Position numbers and translations under genes: made by a program. DNA of 64,000 bases from Brevinematales bacterium (GTDB taxonomy: Bacteria; Spirochaetota; Brevinematia; Brevinematales; Thermospiraceae), in assembly GCA_026417555.1 (NCBI GenBank), contig JAOADA010000001.1:146195-210194 (forward strand), given 5' to 3'. The notes under the pieces are model-generated. The model did no database searches, had not been told where the DNA came from, and was given only the letters and a program-made list of their open reading frames with translations. Positions 49,470-58,562 of the stretch are shown here, piece by piece; positions within the stretch are counted from its first letter, which is position 1; each line of letters opens with the position of its first letter.

Positions 49470-50900
49470 ATGATACGAGAGGAGTGTGGCATCTTTGGTA
49501 TCTATGGTCAGCAAGAGGCGGCAAGGTATGTCTATCTGGGTCTTCATTTCCTTCAGCATCGAGGTCAGGAGTCTTGTGGGATTATCAGCTCTGATCACAC
49601 CTCTTTGTATAAACAGATAGGACTTGGAAAGGTCTCAGAGTTTTTTGACGAGGTGAAACTGGACTATCTTCGGGGAAGTCAAGCCATAGGGCATGTTCGC
49701 TATTCTACAACAGGTTCTCCTACGTTGGTCAATACTCAACCGCTCTCTGCTATGACAAGCAAAGGGCCTATTGCCCTCGCTCACAATGGCAATCTCACGA
49801 ATGCCATGGAGATTCGTCGTCGTCTTATGGAGGAGGGGCAGACTTTTTCTACTACAAGTGATAGTGAGGTGATTCTTCATCTGATTGCAAGGGCACCTTT
49901 TCAGGACATTGTTCAATCAACGCGTTGGGCACTTGCCCAGCTTGAAGGGGCGTTTTCTGTTTTGGTGATGAATCGAGATACCCTGATTGCGGCGCGTGAT
50001 CCGAGGGGGTTTCGTCCGTTAGCCATGGCTACCATAGGGCAGGCTATCACCTCTTCGGCAGAGACCTATGTATTTTCATCAGAGGATACGGCCTTTGGGA
50101 TTGTGGGAGCGACAAGACAGCGAGAGATCTCCCCTAACGAAATGGTAGTGGTGAACCATGGAGGGGTTCAGTCTTTCTCTATTCTTGAAACATCTCCGCA
50201 GCCTCGACAATGTATTTTTGAGTTGATCTACTTTGCCAAGCCCTCTTCTCGGGTATTTGACACAAGTGTGTATCAGTATCGCTATGAAATAGGCAGACAA
50301 CTAGCAAAGGAATTTCCTGTTGAGGCAGACTACGTGGTTCCTGTGCCGGATTCTGGCATAGTAGCAGCTATAGGTTATTCAAATGAGTCGGGAATTCCTT
50401 TGTCACTTGGGCTTATACGAAGCCATTATGTGGGGAGAACCTTTATTGAGCCAAGCCAGGGAATACGAGACTTTGGAGTGCGGATGAAGTTTATGCCTGT
50501 GCCGGAGGTTATACGAGGCAAACGTATTGTCTTGATTGATGATTCTATTGTTCGTGGGACCACCTCACGAAAGATTGTTCAGGTTATCAAGGAGATGCAG
50601 CCAAAAGAGATCCATTTTCGGGTGGCTTCTCCACCTGTCAAATATCCTTGTTTTTATGGGATTGATTTTTCGAGACCAGAAGAGCTTTTGGCCAACAAAC
50701 TCAAAACCCTCGAGGAGATTGCTCATTTTATCGGGGTGAATTCTGTAGGCTACGTGAGTGTTGAGGGGCTTTTTCCTTCGTTTTTGCTTGATGGAAAGAG
50801 GTTTTGTCGTGCCTGTTTTGATGGGGAGTATCCTACCCGGGTGAGTGATGTTCGCAAGGAGAGTTTTGATCATGAAATCCAGCAAGCCTCTCTTCGCTAA
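49470..50900 (+). CDS. purF: Amidophosphoribosyltransferase
   Basis: A 476-residue enzyme for the first step of purine synthesis (PRPP plus glutamine). The N-terminal Ntn-glutaminase starts MIREECGIFGIYG, so Cys6 is the nucleophile after removal of a 5-residue propeptide, as in the Bacillus-type enzyme. HLQHRGQES-like (FLQHRGQESCG), HVRYSTTG, and the PRPP loop IVLIDDSIVRGTTSRKI follow. The C-terminal cysteines (YPCFYGIDF, FCRACFDG) fit the iron-sulphur type. ATG 49470 is chosen over 49452 because the peptide length then matches the family. It leads an operon with Nudix, queD and aroC genes. Confidence 0.95.
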   Translation: MIREECGIFGIYGQQEAARYVYLGLHFLQHRGQESCGIISSDHTSLYKQIGLGKVSEFFDEVKLDYLRGSQAIGHVRYSTTGSPTLVNTQPLSAMTSKGPIALAHNGNLTNAMEIRRRLMEEGQTFSTTSDSEVILHLIARAPFQDIVQSTRWALAQLEGAFSVLVMNRDTLIAARDPRGFRPLAMATIGQAITSSAETYVFSSEDTAFGIVGATRQREISPNEMVVVNHGGVQSFSILETSPQPRQCIFELIYFAKPSSRVFDTSVYQYRYEIGRQLAKEFPVEADYVVPVPDSGIVAAIGYSNESGIPLSLGLIRSHYVGRTFIEPSQGIRDFGVRMKFMPVPEVIRGKRIVLIDDSIVRGTTSRKIVQVIKEMQPKEIHFRVASPPVKYPCFYGIDFSRPEELLANKLKTLEEIAHFIGVNSVGYVSVEGLFPSFLLDGKRFCRACFDGEYPTRVSDVRKESFDHEIQQASLR

Positions 50901-51438
50901 TCTTGAAGAAAAAACCCTCACCACTCGTCTTCTCCATCAAGGAAGATCCTTTTCTTTTTATAGTGACGAGGTTCTTTTGCCCAATGGACAGAAAGGCACG
51001 AGGGAGTACGTACGCTATCCAGAAGCGGTAGTGATTCTTCCTCTCCTTGAACAAAGTCTTGTCTTTGTGAGACAGTATCGGTATGCCCCTGGAAAGGTAC
51101 TCCTTGAACTCCCGGCTGGCAAGATATCCCCTGGAGAAGATTTTCGTGCTACGGTACGGCGTGAGCTTCGAGAAGAGGCTGGCTATGATAGCCATGATAT
51201 TGAGTATCTTTTTTCCTACTATCCATGTCCTGGATACAGTACAGAGAAGATCCATGTCGCTGTGGCAAGAAACCTTTGTGTTTCTCCACTCCAGGCAGAT
51301 GAAGATGAATTCATCGTCACAGAGTTTTTGACGCTCGAAGAAGCCAAACAAGCTATACGAAAAGGCCTCATAGAGGATGGAAAAACTATTCTCACTCTTT
51401 TAGCCTATGAGAGTGGTCTCAAACGGGAGGATGTATGA
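50872..51438 (+). CDS. Nudix hydrolase, ADP-ribose pyrophosphatase-like
   Basis: A 188-residue protein. The Nudix box is complete in AGKISPGEDFRATVRRELREEAGYD (about 80-104). The preceding VRQYRYAPGKVLLELPAGKI is typical of ADP-ribose pyrophosphatases, which clear ADP-ribose to AMP and ribose 5-phosphate. ATG 50872 lies inside the purF end, after AAGGAGAG. The stop overlaps the next start. Confidence 0.85.
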   Translation: MKSSKPLFANLEEKTLTTRLLHQGRSFSFYSDEVLLPNGQKGTREYVRYPEAVVILPLLEQSLVFVRQYRYAPGKVLLELPAGKISPGEDFRATVRRELREEAGYDSHDIEYLFSYYPCPGYSTEKIHVAVARNLCVSPLQADEDEFIVTEFLTLEEAKQAIRKGLIEDGKTILTLLAYESGLKREDV

Positions 51439-51800
51439 TGTATCGTCTGATCAAAGAGTTTACTTTTGATGCGGCTCACAATCTCATAAACTACAAAGGA
51501 AAGTGTGAACATCTCCATGGTCATACCTACAGACTCCAGGTTACCGTTGAGGGCGAGAAGGATGAAGCTACTGGCATGGTGTGTGATTTCCAGGAACTAA
51601 AAGATCTTGTTCATACTCATGTCATCGAAAAAGTAGACCATGCGTATCTTAATGATATAGTGACACTGTCCACGGCGGAGAACCTTGTGCAATGGATGGC
51701 CTCTAGACTTATTCCCCCCTTGCAAGAGAAAAAACTTCGTCTGGTACGGCTTGTGTTGTGGGAAACGCCAGGGAGTGCCGTGGAACTTGTGTTGCCATAA
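51438..51800 (+). CDS. queD: 6-carboxytetrahydropterin synthase (QueD family)
   Basis: A 120-residue enzyme of the 6-pyruvoyltetrahydropterin synthase family. Zinc histidines are in FDAAHNL and HLHGHTYRLQV; the catalytic cysteine lies in GKCEHLHGH (C-E-x-L-H-G-H), and MVCDFQELK and DHAYLND complete the pattern. It should act in queuosine precursor synthesis; no other queuosine genes are nearby, so a pterin role is possible. ATG 51438 (7 bases from GGGAGG) is preferred over the ATG at 51435, which overlaps the Nudix stop. Confidence 0.88.
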   Translation: MYRLIKEFTFDAAHNLINYKGKCEHLHGHTYRLQVTVEGEKDEATGMVCDFQELKDLVHTHVIEKVDHAYLNDIVTLSTAENLVQWMASRLIPPLQEKKLRLVRLVLWETPGSAVELVLP

Positions 51801-51823
51801 ATATCAAAAAAAGAGGAAAAGAC

Positions 51824-52984
51824 ATGATAACCGTTACGACTGCTGGAGAATCTCATGGTCGGGGCATGATTGCTACCATTACCGGTATGCCTGCAGGGCT
51901 TGAAGTGGATACTTCGTTTATCAACGAAGAACTCAGACTGAGACAAAGTGGTTTTGGTCGTGGGGGGAGGATGAAGATAGAAACCGATACTGTTGATATT
52001 CTCTCCGGGGTTATGGGTGGAAAAACGACAGGAGCCCCTGTGGTTCTTGTAGTTTGGAACAAAGATTGGGAGAATTGGAAAGACAAAACGCCCCAACCCA
52101 TCCATACCCCTAGACCTGGGCATGCTGATCTCATTGGGATGTACAAATATGGGCACTTGGATGATGCTCGAAAGGTACTTGAACGGGCGAGTGCCAGGGA
52201 GACAGCAGCCCGAGTGGCAGCCGGGGCCCTGGTGAAGCTTTTTCTGAGGCAATTTGGTGTGGGGATGTTCTCCCATGTGGTGAATTGGGGAGGGATCGTT
52301 CCTTCTGGCAAGGCAGAAGACCTTGAAGAATTAAAAACAAAAACGGCCGTGTCACCTTTTCGTTGGTTGGGCACTCAGGAAGACGATGTTCAGTTGACGG
52401 CGCTTATTGAAAAGGCGATGAGGGAAGGTTTTACTCTTGGGGGAATTATTGAGACTATTGTGCATCCTATTCCTCCCATGCTTGGATCTTACCAGACCCA
52501 GGAACAAAAACTGGATGCTCGCTTGGCATGTGCTGTTCTGAGTGTGCAAGCTATCAAGGGTATTGAGTTTGGGTTAGGTTTTGAATATGCCAATCGACCA
52601 GGGAAAGAAGCTATGGATGCCATCTATTATGGAGAAAAAGGCTACTATCGGAAGACAAATTATGCTGGAGGGATTGAGGGCGGCATGACAAATGGGAATC
52701 CCATTGTGTTCCGGAGTGTCATGAAACCTATTCCTACCCAGATGTCTCCTCTTGAAACTGTCCATATCCATACCAAAGAAAAAGCTCTCTCTGTCAAGGA
52801 ACGCTCAGATGTTACAGCGGTGTATGCCGCAAGTGTAGTTATTGAGGCAGCCATCAGCCCTGTATTGGCAAATGCCCTTCTTGAACGGTATGGAGGAGAC
52901 CATATTGACCGTATTTTGGAAAACTTTCAGAGGGATCCAGCGTTAGGGGAACTGGGGTATCCCGGGCTTTCTCATTTTCGGTAG
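51824..52984 (+). CDS. aroC: Chorismate synthase
   Basis: A 386-residue enzyme making chorismate from EPSP with reduced flavin. Motifs: TTAGESHGRGMIATITGMPAGL, LRLRQSGFGRGGRMKIETD, RPGHADLIGMYKYGHLDDAR, RASARETAARVAAGA and GIEGGMTNGNPIVFR. It is full length. It links to the pabB/pabC genes at 6856-8416 as their chorismate source, although they are far away. GAGGAAAAG precedes ATG 51824, 23 bases after queD. Confidence 0.95.
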   Translation: MITVTTAGESHGRGMIATITGMPAGLEVDTSFINEELRLRQSGFGRGGRMKIETDTVDILSGVMGGKTTGAPVVLVVWNKDWENWKDKTPQPIHTPRPGHADLIGMYKYGHLDDARKVLERASARETAARVAAGALVKLFLRQFGVGMFSHVVNWGGIVPSGKAEDLEELKTKTAVSPFRWLGTQEDDVQLTALIEKAMREGFTLGGIIETIVHPIPPMLGSYQTQEQKLDARLACAVLSVQAIKGIEFGLGFEYANRPGKEAMDAIYYGEKGYYRKTNYAGGIEGGMTNGNPIVFRSVMKPIPTQMSPLETVHIHTKEKALSVKERSDVTAVYAASVVIEAAISPVLANALLERYGGDHIDRILENFQRDPALGELGYPGLSHFR

Positions 52985-53059
52985 GGTATCCCTCTTCCAA
53001 AACACTCAAGACTTGCACCTAAAGAGCCGACAATATGAAAGATAAGGGGTGTGCCGGAT

Positions 53060-54310
53060 ATGGCCGAGAGTGTTGCTTTTCAAATATCCAGCTTCAAGCG
53101 GGGTGGCTATATTATTGTCGAGGACGAGGAGAATAGTGAGGATTTTTACATCATCCGTCAGGGCAAGGTAGTAGAATATCGCTCGGTCTCTATTGTTCAA
53201 GAGGAGGAGCAGGGAACAGTACTAGGAGTAGGAGACTTCTTTGGCGTTCTCTCGTGTATGGCAAAACGTCCTCGTATTGAGACGGTGCAGGTTCTCGAGG
53301 ATGTTTCTTGTATTGTAGTGAAACGGCATCAGTTTGGTGATCTCATCCAGAAAAATACGGCCATTGCCATGAAAATTCTCCGCTACTTTGGCAAGCAACT
53401 CCGGTACTATGATTCTCAACTCACACAGTTACATTTTAAGAACTCTCTTGAAGAGGATCCAGCCCATCTTTTTGCAATTGGTGAATACTTTTTTGCCAAT
53501 CAGCTTTTGATTCAGGCGGCGTATGCGTATTTGCGTTATATCAAATACTGTCCTGATGGGGGGTATGTTAACCAGGCCAAAATCAAGCTTGCCAAAATCA
53601 ATCCCTCGCCAGAAAAACTCCAGCCAAAAAAGGAGAATTTCTACTCTCTCTATGAGGATGGGCAGATTATTTTTCTTGAGCATGAGCCAGGCAATGAACT
53701 CTATATCATTCAAGAGGGAAAGGTAAAGATTACCAAGCTTGTGGGAAATAACGAGGTGCTCCTTGCTGTTTTAAAAAAGGGGGATATCTTTGGAGAGATG
53801 GCTTTGCTTGATAACAAACCTCGAAGTGCGAGCGCTATAGCCTTTGGTCCAACCAAGCTTATGGCTATCAACCGCGCAAACTTTGAACCGACTGTCCAGG
53901 CTCATCCGGAGATAGCTACCAAGATCATTGAACTCTTAAGTGAACGTATCTGGATTATCTACAAGCAACTCTCCAATAGTCTTATCCCTGATCCGGTGGG
54001 CAAACTTTACGATGCTCTCTATACCCAACTTCAAAAAGCACGGGTGCCTATCCGGCCGGGAACGTCGTATACGTTTGACTTTGGGCCAGAAGAGATTATC
54101 AAGTTTGTGGGGTTTTCTTCTGGGGAGGGAAAACTTCATCTGAAGCGTCTCATGGACCAGGACAAGACGATCCAGATCATGGACAACAAGATCGTGTGCA
54201 AAGATATAGCCTCTCTTGAAAACAGTCTCAAAGTGATCAAGCGTCAGCTGGAGATTGAGAGAAAGAAACGTTCTGGTAGTGGATCGGGTGGGATGCCCCC
54301 TGTCATTTAG
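53060..54310 (+). CDS. Protein with two cyclic-nucleotide-binding domains
   Basis: A 416-residue protein with two CNB domains: about 10-125 (FKRGGYIIVEDEENSEDFYIIRQGKVVEYR, LGVGDFFGVLSCMAKRPRIETVQVLED) and about 195-310 (YEDGQIIFLEHEPGNELYIIQEGKVKITK, KKGDIFGEMALLDNKPRSASAIA). The second has the phosphate-cassette-like GEMALLDNKPRSAS. A middle helical linker joins them. A C-terminal 110 residues (from about 310) could be a winged-helix-like region, ending in a low-complexity Ser-Gly tail (SGSGSGGMPP). It may be a cAMP-type regulator; no cyclase or promoter linkage is visible. Start ATG 53060; GTG 53051 is an alternative. Confidence 0.8.
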   Translation: MAESVAFQISSFKRGGYIIVEDEENSEDFYIIRQGKVVEYRSVSIVQEEEQGTVLGVGDFFGVLSCMAKRPRIETVQVLEDVSCIVVKRHQFGDLIQKNTAIAMKILRYFGKQLRYYDSQLTQLHFKNSLEEDPAHLFAIGEYFFANQLLIQAAYAYLRYIKYCPDGGYVNQAKIKLAKINPSPEKLQPKKENFYSLYEDGQIIFLEHEPGNELYIIQEGKVKITKLVGNNEVLLAVLKKGDIFGEMALLDNKPRSASAIAFGPTKLMAINRANFEPTVQAHPEIATKIIELLSERIWIIYKQLSNSLIPDPVGKLYDALYTQLQKARVPIRPGTSYTFDFGPEEIIKFVGFSSGEGKLHLKRLMDQDKTIQIMDNKIVCKDIASLENSLKVIKRQLEIERKKRSGSGSGGMPPVI

Positions 54311-54318
54311 GAGAAAGT

Positions 54319-54693
54319 ATGCTTCTGTTTGTGTACGGAACCCTTCGACGAGGAAAGAAAGAGCATTCTCTTTTGGCAAACTCTCCCTTCGTTGCCTCTG
54401 GGTATGTGGAAGGAACCCTTTATGATCTTGGGGTTGGTTTTCCTGCCCTTGGTCTTGATGAGGTGCAGGGACGAGTGTATGGGGAGGTCTATGAGGTGTC
54501 TGAGGATCTTCTCCAGACACTGGATCACTATGAGGGGTGTTCTCCTGAGAATGAAGAAGAATCTCTCTACATCCGGCAGGAGATCACTTTTTATCCAGAG
54601 AAAGGCAAACCCTTTCCTGTGGTTGCCTATGTGATGCCTGTTTCCCAACGTCAGAGGTTTCTTGCCACCGTGATTCCTTCGGGAAGGTGGTAG
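54319..54693 (+). CDS. GGCT/AIG2-like protein (gamma-glutamylcyclotransferase fold)
   Basis: A 124-residue protein with the start motif LLFVYGTLRRGKKEH, typical of the AIG2/GGCT fold, and DHYEGC with the following acidic residues near the predicted catalytic glutamate. Members include gamma-glutamylcyclotransferases and amine cyclotransferases; the substrate is unknown. It lies 8 bases after the CNB protein with AGGAGAAAG upstream of the ATG, and ends at a strong bidirectional terminator. Confidence 0.78.
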   Translation: MLLFVYGTLRRGKKEHSLLANSPFVASGYVEGTLYDLGVGFPALGLDEVQGRVYGEVYEVSEDLLQTLDHYEGCSPENEEESLYIRQEITFYPEKGKPFPVVAYVMPVSQRQRFLATVIPSGRW

Positions 54694-54728
54694 TCTTAGG
54701 ATTTTTATGAGGTATGTCAAAAACAAAA

Positions 54729-54759
54729 ACAGCCCCATGTCCAATGGGGCTGTTTTTTT
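54729..54759. terminator. Bidirectional terminator between GGCT-like and OMP genes
   Basis: 10-bp stem ACAGCCCCAT/ATGGGGCTGT, loop GTCCA, with A5 before and T7 after, so it works for both converging operons. Confidence 0.92.
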
Positions 54760-54782
54760 CTCCTGACCAGGGGTGGGGATTT

Positions 54783-55550
54783 TTAGAGTGTAAAGTTGAG
54801 AGTTACTGCAAGGTTGAAACCACTATACTCGAAGGGCAGAGCATTTCCATTACTATCTTTCAATACCTCTCCTTTTGTGACGACTTGTGCGCCTTGCTCG
54901 GAAGTTACATCCTTGGATGCTTTCATTTCCTTGACTTCGGCTATTCGGTAGGATGCTCCCACCCCAAGGGAGAGCGCAGAGGAAAGTTTGTATTCTCCAT
55001 TAGCTCCAATCTCGAAAACTATTCCATTACCCTCCAAAGGAACAATAGCAGAATCAGAGGTGGTATTTCCCAAGAATGTCATTTTCATACTTTGTTCCAA
55101 TGAGGCAAACGCCAAGGCATATCCACCATACCCCTCGAGTCCAAGCGAGAAAGCCTCCCCAATGGGAATATTGTAGGTTATTCCTACCATAAGGGGGAGA
55201 AGAGAGGGGCTTAGTTTTGTATTTATTTCAGCCCCATCACCGCCGCCAGCATCGTAAGAGCTCTTATATACGAGGGGAAAACAGGAGAGATAGCCTACTT
55301 TTATCCCTGCTGTGAGGTTGGGGAGAATACCAAAGCCAATTGTACCACCAAAAGTAAGTCCACCACCAAGTTTGTTGAGTGTTACTTCATATCCCAGGCT
55401 TTTAAAGTCGTCAGCCATTTTCTGGAATTCTTCATTTACCTTAGCCATACTGACAGTTGTATATCCTACCCAACCACCAAGTTTTATTCCCTCGGCATAC
55501 ACCATGCTCCCGAGGGAGAGACATACCATCCCGAGTAAAATTCTTCGCAT
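54783..55550 (-). CDS. Outer-membrane beta-barrel-like protein
   Basis: Not assigned to a named family. 255 residues with a signal peptide (SLGSMVYAEG) and alternating beta-strand pattern throughout: GIKLGGWVGYTTVS, GLTFGGTIGFGI, AGIKVGYLS, SLGLEGYGGYALA, FEIGANGEYKLS and the terminal FNLAVTLNFTL, ending in a hydrophobic residue as barrels do. Probably an 8-stranded barrel, function unknown. AAGGAGG precedes the ATG. Confidence 0.7.
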   Translation of the reverse strand: MRRILLGMVCLSLGSMVYAEGIKLGGWVGYTTVSMAKVNEEFQKMADDFKSLGYEVTLNKLGGGLTFGGTIGFGILPNLTAGIKVGYLSCFPLVYKSSYDAGGGDGAEINTKLSPSLLPLMVGITYNIPIGEAFSLGLEGYGGYALAFASLEQSMKMTFLGNTTSDSAIVPLEGNGIVFEIGANGEYKLSSALSLGVGASYRIAEVKEMKASKDVTSEQGAQVVTKGEVLKDSNGNALPFEYSGFNLAVTLNFTL

Positions 55551-55601
55551 TTTTTTCCTCCTTCATACATTCTTTTTCCCTGGTCAGGGTCTTTTTGTAT
55601 T

Positions 55602-55630
55602 ACTGTACACACATTTTCTTTTTTTTTCAA
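55602..55630 (-). promoter_or_regulatory. Promoter of the beta-barrel gene at 54783-55550
   Basis: Minus strand: TTGAAA (55630-55625), 17-base spacer, TACAGT (55607-55602). A near-palindrome CCCTGGTCAGGG (55578-55589) lies downstream of the start. Confidence 0.6.
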
Positions 55631-55647
55631 GAAAATTTTTTATTTTT

Positions 55648-56409
55648 TTATAAAGGAGTGGTTCCCCCCTGGAAGTTTTCAATGGTGACCTTGAGGTCTA
55701 CAAAGCGAAAGCCTACGATATAAAACGCACCGATACGTATCTCATAGGGGGTACGGTATTCATCGTCTATCATGGTAAAGAAGATCCCGAGTCCACCCTT
55801 TTCTTTGACTTGGATGGCAGGAACTTTTTGTTTTTTGTAGGTAACCTCCAAACGACGGTAGGTGAAACTACTCTCATAGGCCGTATCTCGATGCTTGTAG
55901 CTTACCGGGATCTCCTCGTTTTCTTTGATGTGGGTATAATCAAGGCTACGAAAATAAAGCATAAGGGTATTGTAGTCCATAATGGGATATTTGGCCCGAA
56001 GCTCATTCCGCTGGTAGTTTCGTGTCCTGTGATAGTAGTAGCAAGCCTTTTCTGAGGGTACAAACTCTTGTTTCAGAAAATCTTCCCATTTTCCTTCTTT
56101 GACTGAACGTTCATTATAGAGGGGAAAGAGGGTGGTTCTGTCAAAGATGGTCCAATCCCTATCATCCATGTCATAAAGATGGCGAAGATCCTCACGGGTA
56201 ATGGTTTGGCCATACACAATGGGGTACACGGTACCGTTGATATTGGTTTTCCCAGTGATCCGCATAAAGTGGTTGCCGACGTATTGTCCCAGGATATAGA
56301 TCCGAAACGAGAGCCTTTCTCCGTATTTTAAAGGAAGGGGGGAGAGAAGAGGAGGAGAGGCATACCCAAGGGATACCATGAAAAGAAAGAAAAGAATTTT
56401 GGTTTTCAT
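55648..56409 (-). CDS. DUF3108-like secreted protein
   Basis: A 253-residue protein with a signal peptide (FFLFMVSLGYASPP). It resembles DUF3108 proteins: LPLKYGERLSFRIYILGQYVGNHFMRITG at the start, and YGQTITREDLRHLYDMDDRDWTIFDRTTL, PIMDYNTLMLYFRSLDY and YKHRDTAYES later. The family is predicted envelope proteins of unknown role. ATG 56409 has AAAGGAGGAG upstream; an earlier in-frame ATG lies beyond the promoter. It is in a run of envelope proteins. Confidence 0.7.
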   Translation of the reverse strand: MKTKILFFLFMVSLGYASPPLLSPLPLKYGERLSFRIYILGQYVGNHFMRITGKTNINGTVYPIVYGQTITREDLRHLYDMDDRDWTIFDRTTLFPLYNERSVKEGKWEDFLKQEFVPSEKACYYYHRTRNYQRNELRAKYPIMDYNTLMLYFRSLDYTHIKENEEIPVSYKHRDTAYESSFTYRRLEVTYKKQKVPAIQVKEKGGLGIFFTMIDDEYRTPYEIRIGAFYIVGFRFVDLKVTIENFQGGTTPL

Positions 56410-56438
56410 ATTCTCCTCCTTTGATGAGATACTATGGT

Positions 56439-56467
56439 ATACTATCCTCATTTTTGCTAAAAATCAA
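56439..56467 (-). promoter_or_regulatory. Promoter of the DUF3108-like gene
   Basis: Minus strand: TTGATT (56467-56462), 17-base spacer, TAGTAT (56444-56439). The -35 box lies within the last codons of the upstream gene, so this gene has its own transcript. Confidence 0.65.
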
Positions 56468-57368
56468 CTTTTGCGCCAAAGTAACTTCTCCCTTCTGTAG
56501 AGAATTGAAAACCAAGTGAGAGGGTATCTTTGCCTATCCATACGAGTACCCCTGTTTCTATGTTCCACCCGAGATTTTCCCACCAGATCTGACGGCATCC
56601 TATCTGGAAATTCTTCCATCGAAGGGCCTGCTCCAGACGAATACCTATGCGTTGAGATCTTTGCTGATAGGTCCCTTCTCCGAGAAGAAGTACTCGTATG
56701 GGGGTGAGATCCATGCTTGAGGAAAGGCTGGTTTGCCCCTGGAAATGATAATCACTCAATGCATACGTTTCGGGTTCTCCGTTGTAAATAATGAGCGTGT
56801 TTCTCCATTGAATCCATGGAAGGAAGAGATGGGCTGTAATCCCCATGGGAATAAGATGCCGGTAATCTCCTTGTGAGTACGAAAAGTATCCCCATGTTGA
56901 TTTCCACCCTAGTCGGATACCACTGGCGTTGACTGGTTCCTCGAGATACCAGGCCGACCTATCAAATTCCCCTGGATTGTCCTTGCGAACAGCGAAAGGA
57001 ACAAGAAGAAAACTCTGGGTATTCCATCTGGGAATAGCTGCCCCACGAAAACTCACAAAGAATCCCCATTTTTCTTTTTCGATACCATAATCATACAATG
57101 AGAGGTTGTTGAGAATGTAACCGTAATTGGTCTCGGGAATATGGGTATCGGCATACCCCCGCAAGGTTATCCACCACTGCCAGGATGGCATCTGGTGTTC
57201 CACTTTCAGATAAGCATATCGAAGGTGAAAGGTATTGGTATGGGCTCCATAGGTAAAAAGACCAGAAGAATGAAGCATAGGGAGGGAGTTTGTGGTTTCT
57301 GAGACATTGTGGATGGTATCTTGGGGGAGATACGAAGTAGTGAAAAGGGAGAGAAGGAGAAAAAACAT
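56457..57368 (-). CDS. Beta-rich envelope protein of unknown function
   Basis: Not recognised. 303 residues with a hydrophobic N-terminus (FFLLLSLFTTSYLPQ), then repeated amphipathic beta strands rich in aromatics: FHLRYAYLKVEHQ, WGFFVSFRGAA, GIRLGWKSTWGYFSYSQG, IGIRLEQALRWKNFQIGCRQ, and the closing YFGAKVDF, which ends in Phe. The pattern suggests an outer-membrane barrel. AAGGAGTC precedes ATG 57368. It lies 36 bases after the larger envelope gene, so likely the same transcript. Confidence 0.6.
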   Translation of the reverse strand: MFFLLLSLFTTSYLPQDTIHNVSETTNSLPMLHSSGLFTYGAHTNTFHLRYAYLKVEHQMPSWQWWITLRGYADTHIPETNYGYILNNLSLYDYGIEKEKWGFFVSFRGAAIPRWNTQSFLLVPFAVRKDNPGEFDRSAWYLEEPVNASGIRLGWKSTWGYFSYSQGDYRHLIPMGITAHLFLPWIQWRNTLIIYNGEPETYALSDYHFQGQTSLSSSMDLTPIRVLLLGEGTYQQRSQRIGIRLEQALRWKNFQIGCRQIWWENLGWNIETGVLVWIGKDTLSLGFQFSTEGRSYFGAKVDF

Positions 57369-57404
57369 AACGACTCCTTAACACACTATGATAAAAGAGA
57401 CTAT

Positions 57405-58499
57405 TTACTTTTCTCTACTATGAAAAACGTAGCGAAACTCTACCCTGAGAAGCTGGTCATACCGGATCATCTTCCAGTCATAGGGGGCACGGGTAGAGGG
57501 AAGAAAGGCCCCATTCACAAAACCAAGCTGCAACGATGTTCCTGGAAAGATCTCTTTCTTATAGGAGATGGTGATACCTCCATACAAGGGAACACGATAG
57601 AAAGGATCTCCCTCTATAGAGATGTAGGATTGTCGTTCATCCACCCATGTACTGGAAAGAAAAAGGTGAGGAATAAAATGCCAGTTCCCCAGAGAAAAAT
57701 CCCATCGGGTGTAGAGGGCCTGTCCAAATTGGTTGAGTTCAGGGCGACTGTCTCTGTCAGGGAGGTAGTAGGAAACAAGATAATATATACCACTTCGTTT
57801 TCCCACGGAAGGAAATTCCCATCCGATGGCTCCCACATAATTTTCTGTGATGCCGATAACATGTTCGTGCTCATGTCCACCATTGTGCCAATAGTGGATG
57901 GCTCCATAGAGAGGAATCTCCCCGATGCCTTCCTGAATGAACCCCACATCAAAACGTTCTCTGTGGTTGGTGGTATCGGCCAATTGCCAGTTCATGTAGA
58001 GTTCTCCCTTGGTCCATCGGTCTTGCCAGCGAAGTTGAGCCCCATACTCATAAAATCCGTGAGAAAAACGCCCCTTGGGAAAATTCTCATAATCTATAGG
58101 CACCTGGGAGAGAGAAATCAGTCGGATTCGGGGGATAAATTCTGTTAGCGGATCCATCATCGGCTCAAGAAAAGCGTGTTCTTTCTCAAGGGAACCAAGA
58201 AAAAGCCAAAGATAAGGTGTTAGCATAAGACGTGTCTGAATACGGAAAAACACATCAGAGATGGGGTACTCTTGTTGAAAAGGAACGACAAAACCTATTC
58301 CCAAAACGAACCGAATCCTTTCATCTGGTTCTATCACAAGATAGGGTTCACAGAGGTTTTCAAAATAGGTAAGGGTAGTTCGTGTTTCTTCCCAGGCTGT
58401 CCCACTCTCACCATTGTAGGCATACGCCTGATTGTAGATTCCTATGTCAACACGAGCAAACAAAAGCGTAGGGAAAAGAATCAGAAGAAAAAAAGGCAT
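57405..58499 (-). CDS. Large beta-rich envelope protein of unknown function
   Basis: Not recognised. 364 residues, signal peptide (MPFFLLILFPTLLFA), then many aromatic beta strands with short turns, such as FRYVFHSREK at the end, and a charged His-rich turn (HNGGHEHEHVIG, about 215-225). The layout matches a porin-like or alginate-export-like barrel, but I see no family signature. ATG 58499 follows GAGGAG and sits after the promoter; longer in-frame starts are rejected. Confidence 0.6.
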   Translation of the reverse strand: MPFFLLILFPTLLFARVDIGIYNQAYAYNGESGTAWEETRTTLTYFENLCEPYLVIEPDERIRFVLGIGFVVPFQQEYPISDVFFRIQTRLMLTPYLWLFLGSLEKEHAFLEPMMDPLTEFIPRIRLISLSQVPIDYENFPKGRFSHGFYEYGAQLRWQDRWTKGELYMNWQLADTTNHRERFDVGFIQEGIGEIPLYGAIHYWHNGGHEHEHVIGITENYVGAIGWEFPSVGKRSGIYYLVSYYLPDRDSRPELNQFGQALYTRWDFSLGNWHFIPHLFLSSTWVDERQSYISIEGDPFYRVPLYGGITISYKKEIFPGTSLQLGFVNGAFLPSTRAPYDWKMIRYDQLLRVEFRYVFHSREK

Positions 58500-58533
58500 A
58501 CCAGGCTCCTCATATAGTATAAAGATATTGTGT

Positions 58534-58562
58534 ATTGTAACGACAAAGAGAAAAAATCTCAA
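58534..58562 (-). promoter_or_regulatory. Promoter of the large envelope protein gene
   Basis: Minus strand: TTGAGA (58562-58557), 17-base spacer, TACAAT (58539-58534), 34 bases before the ATG. Confidence 0.72.
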
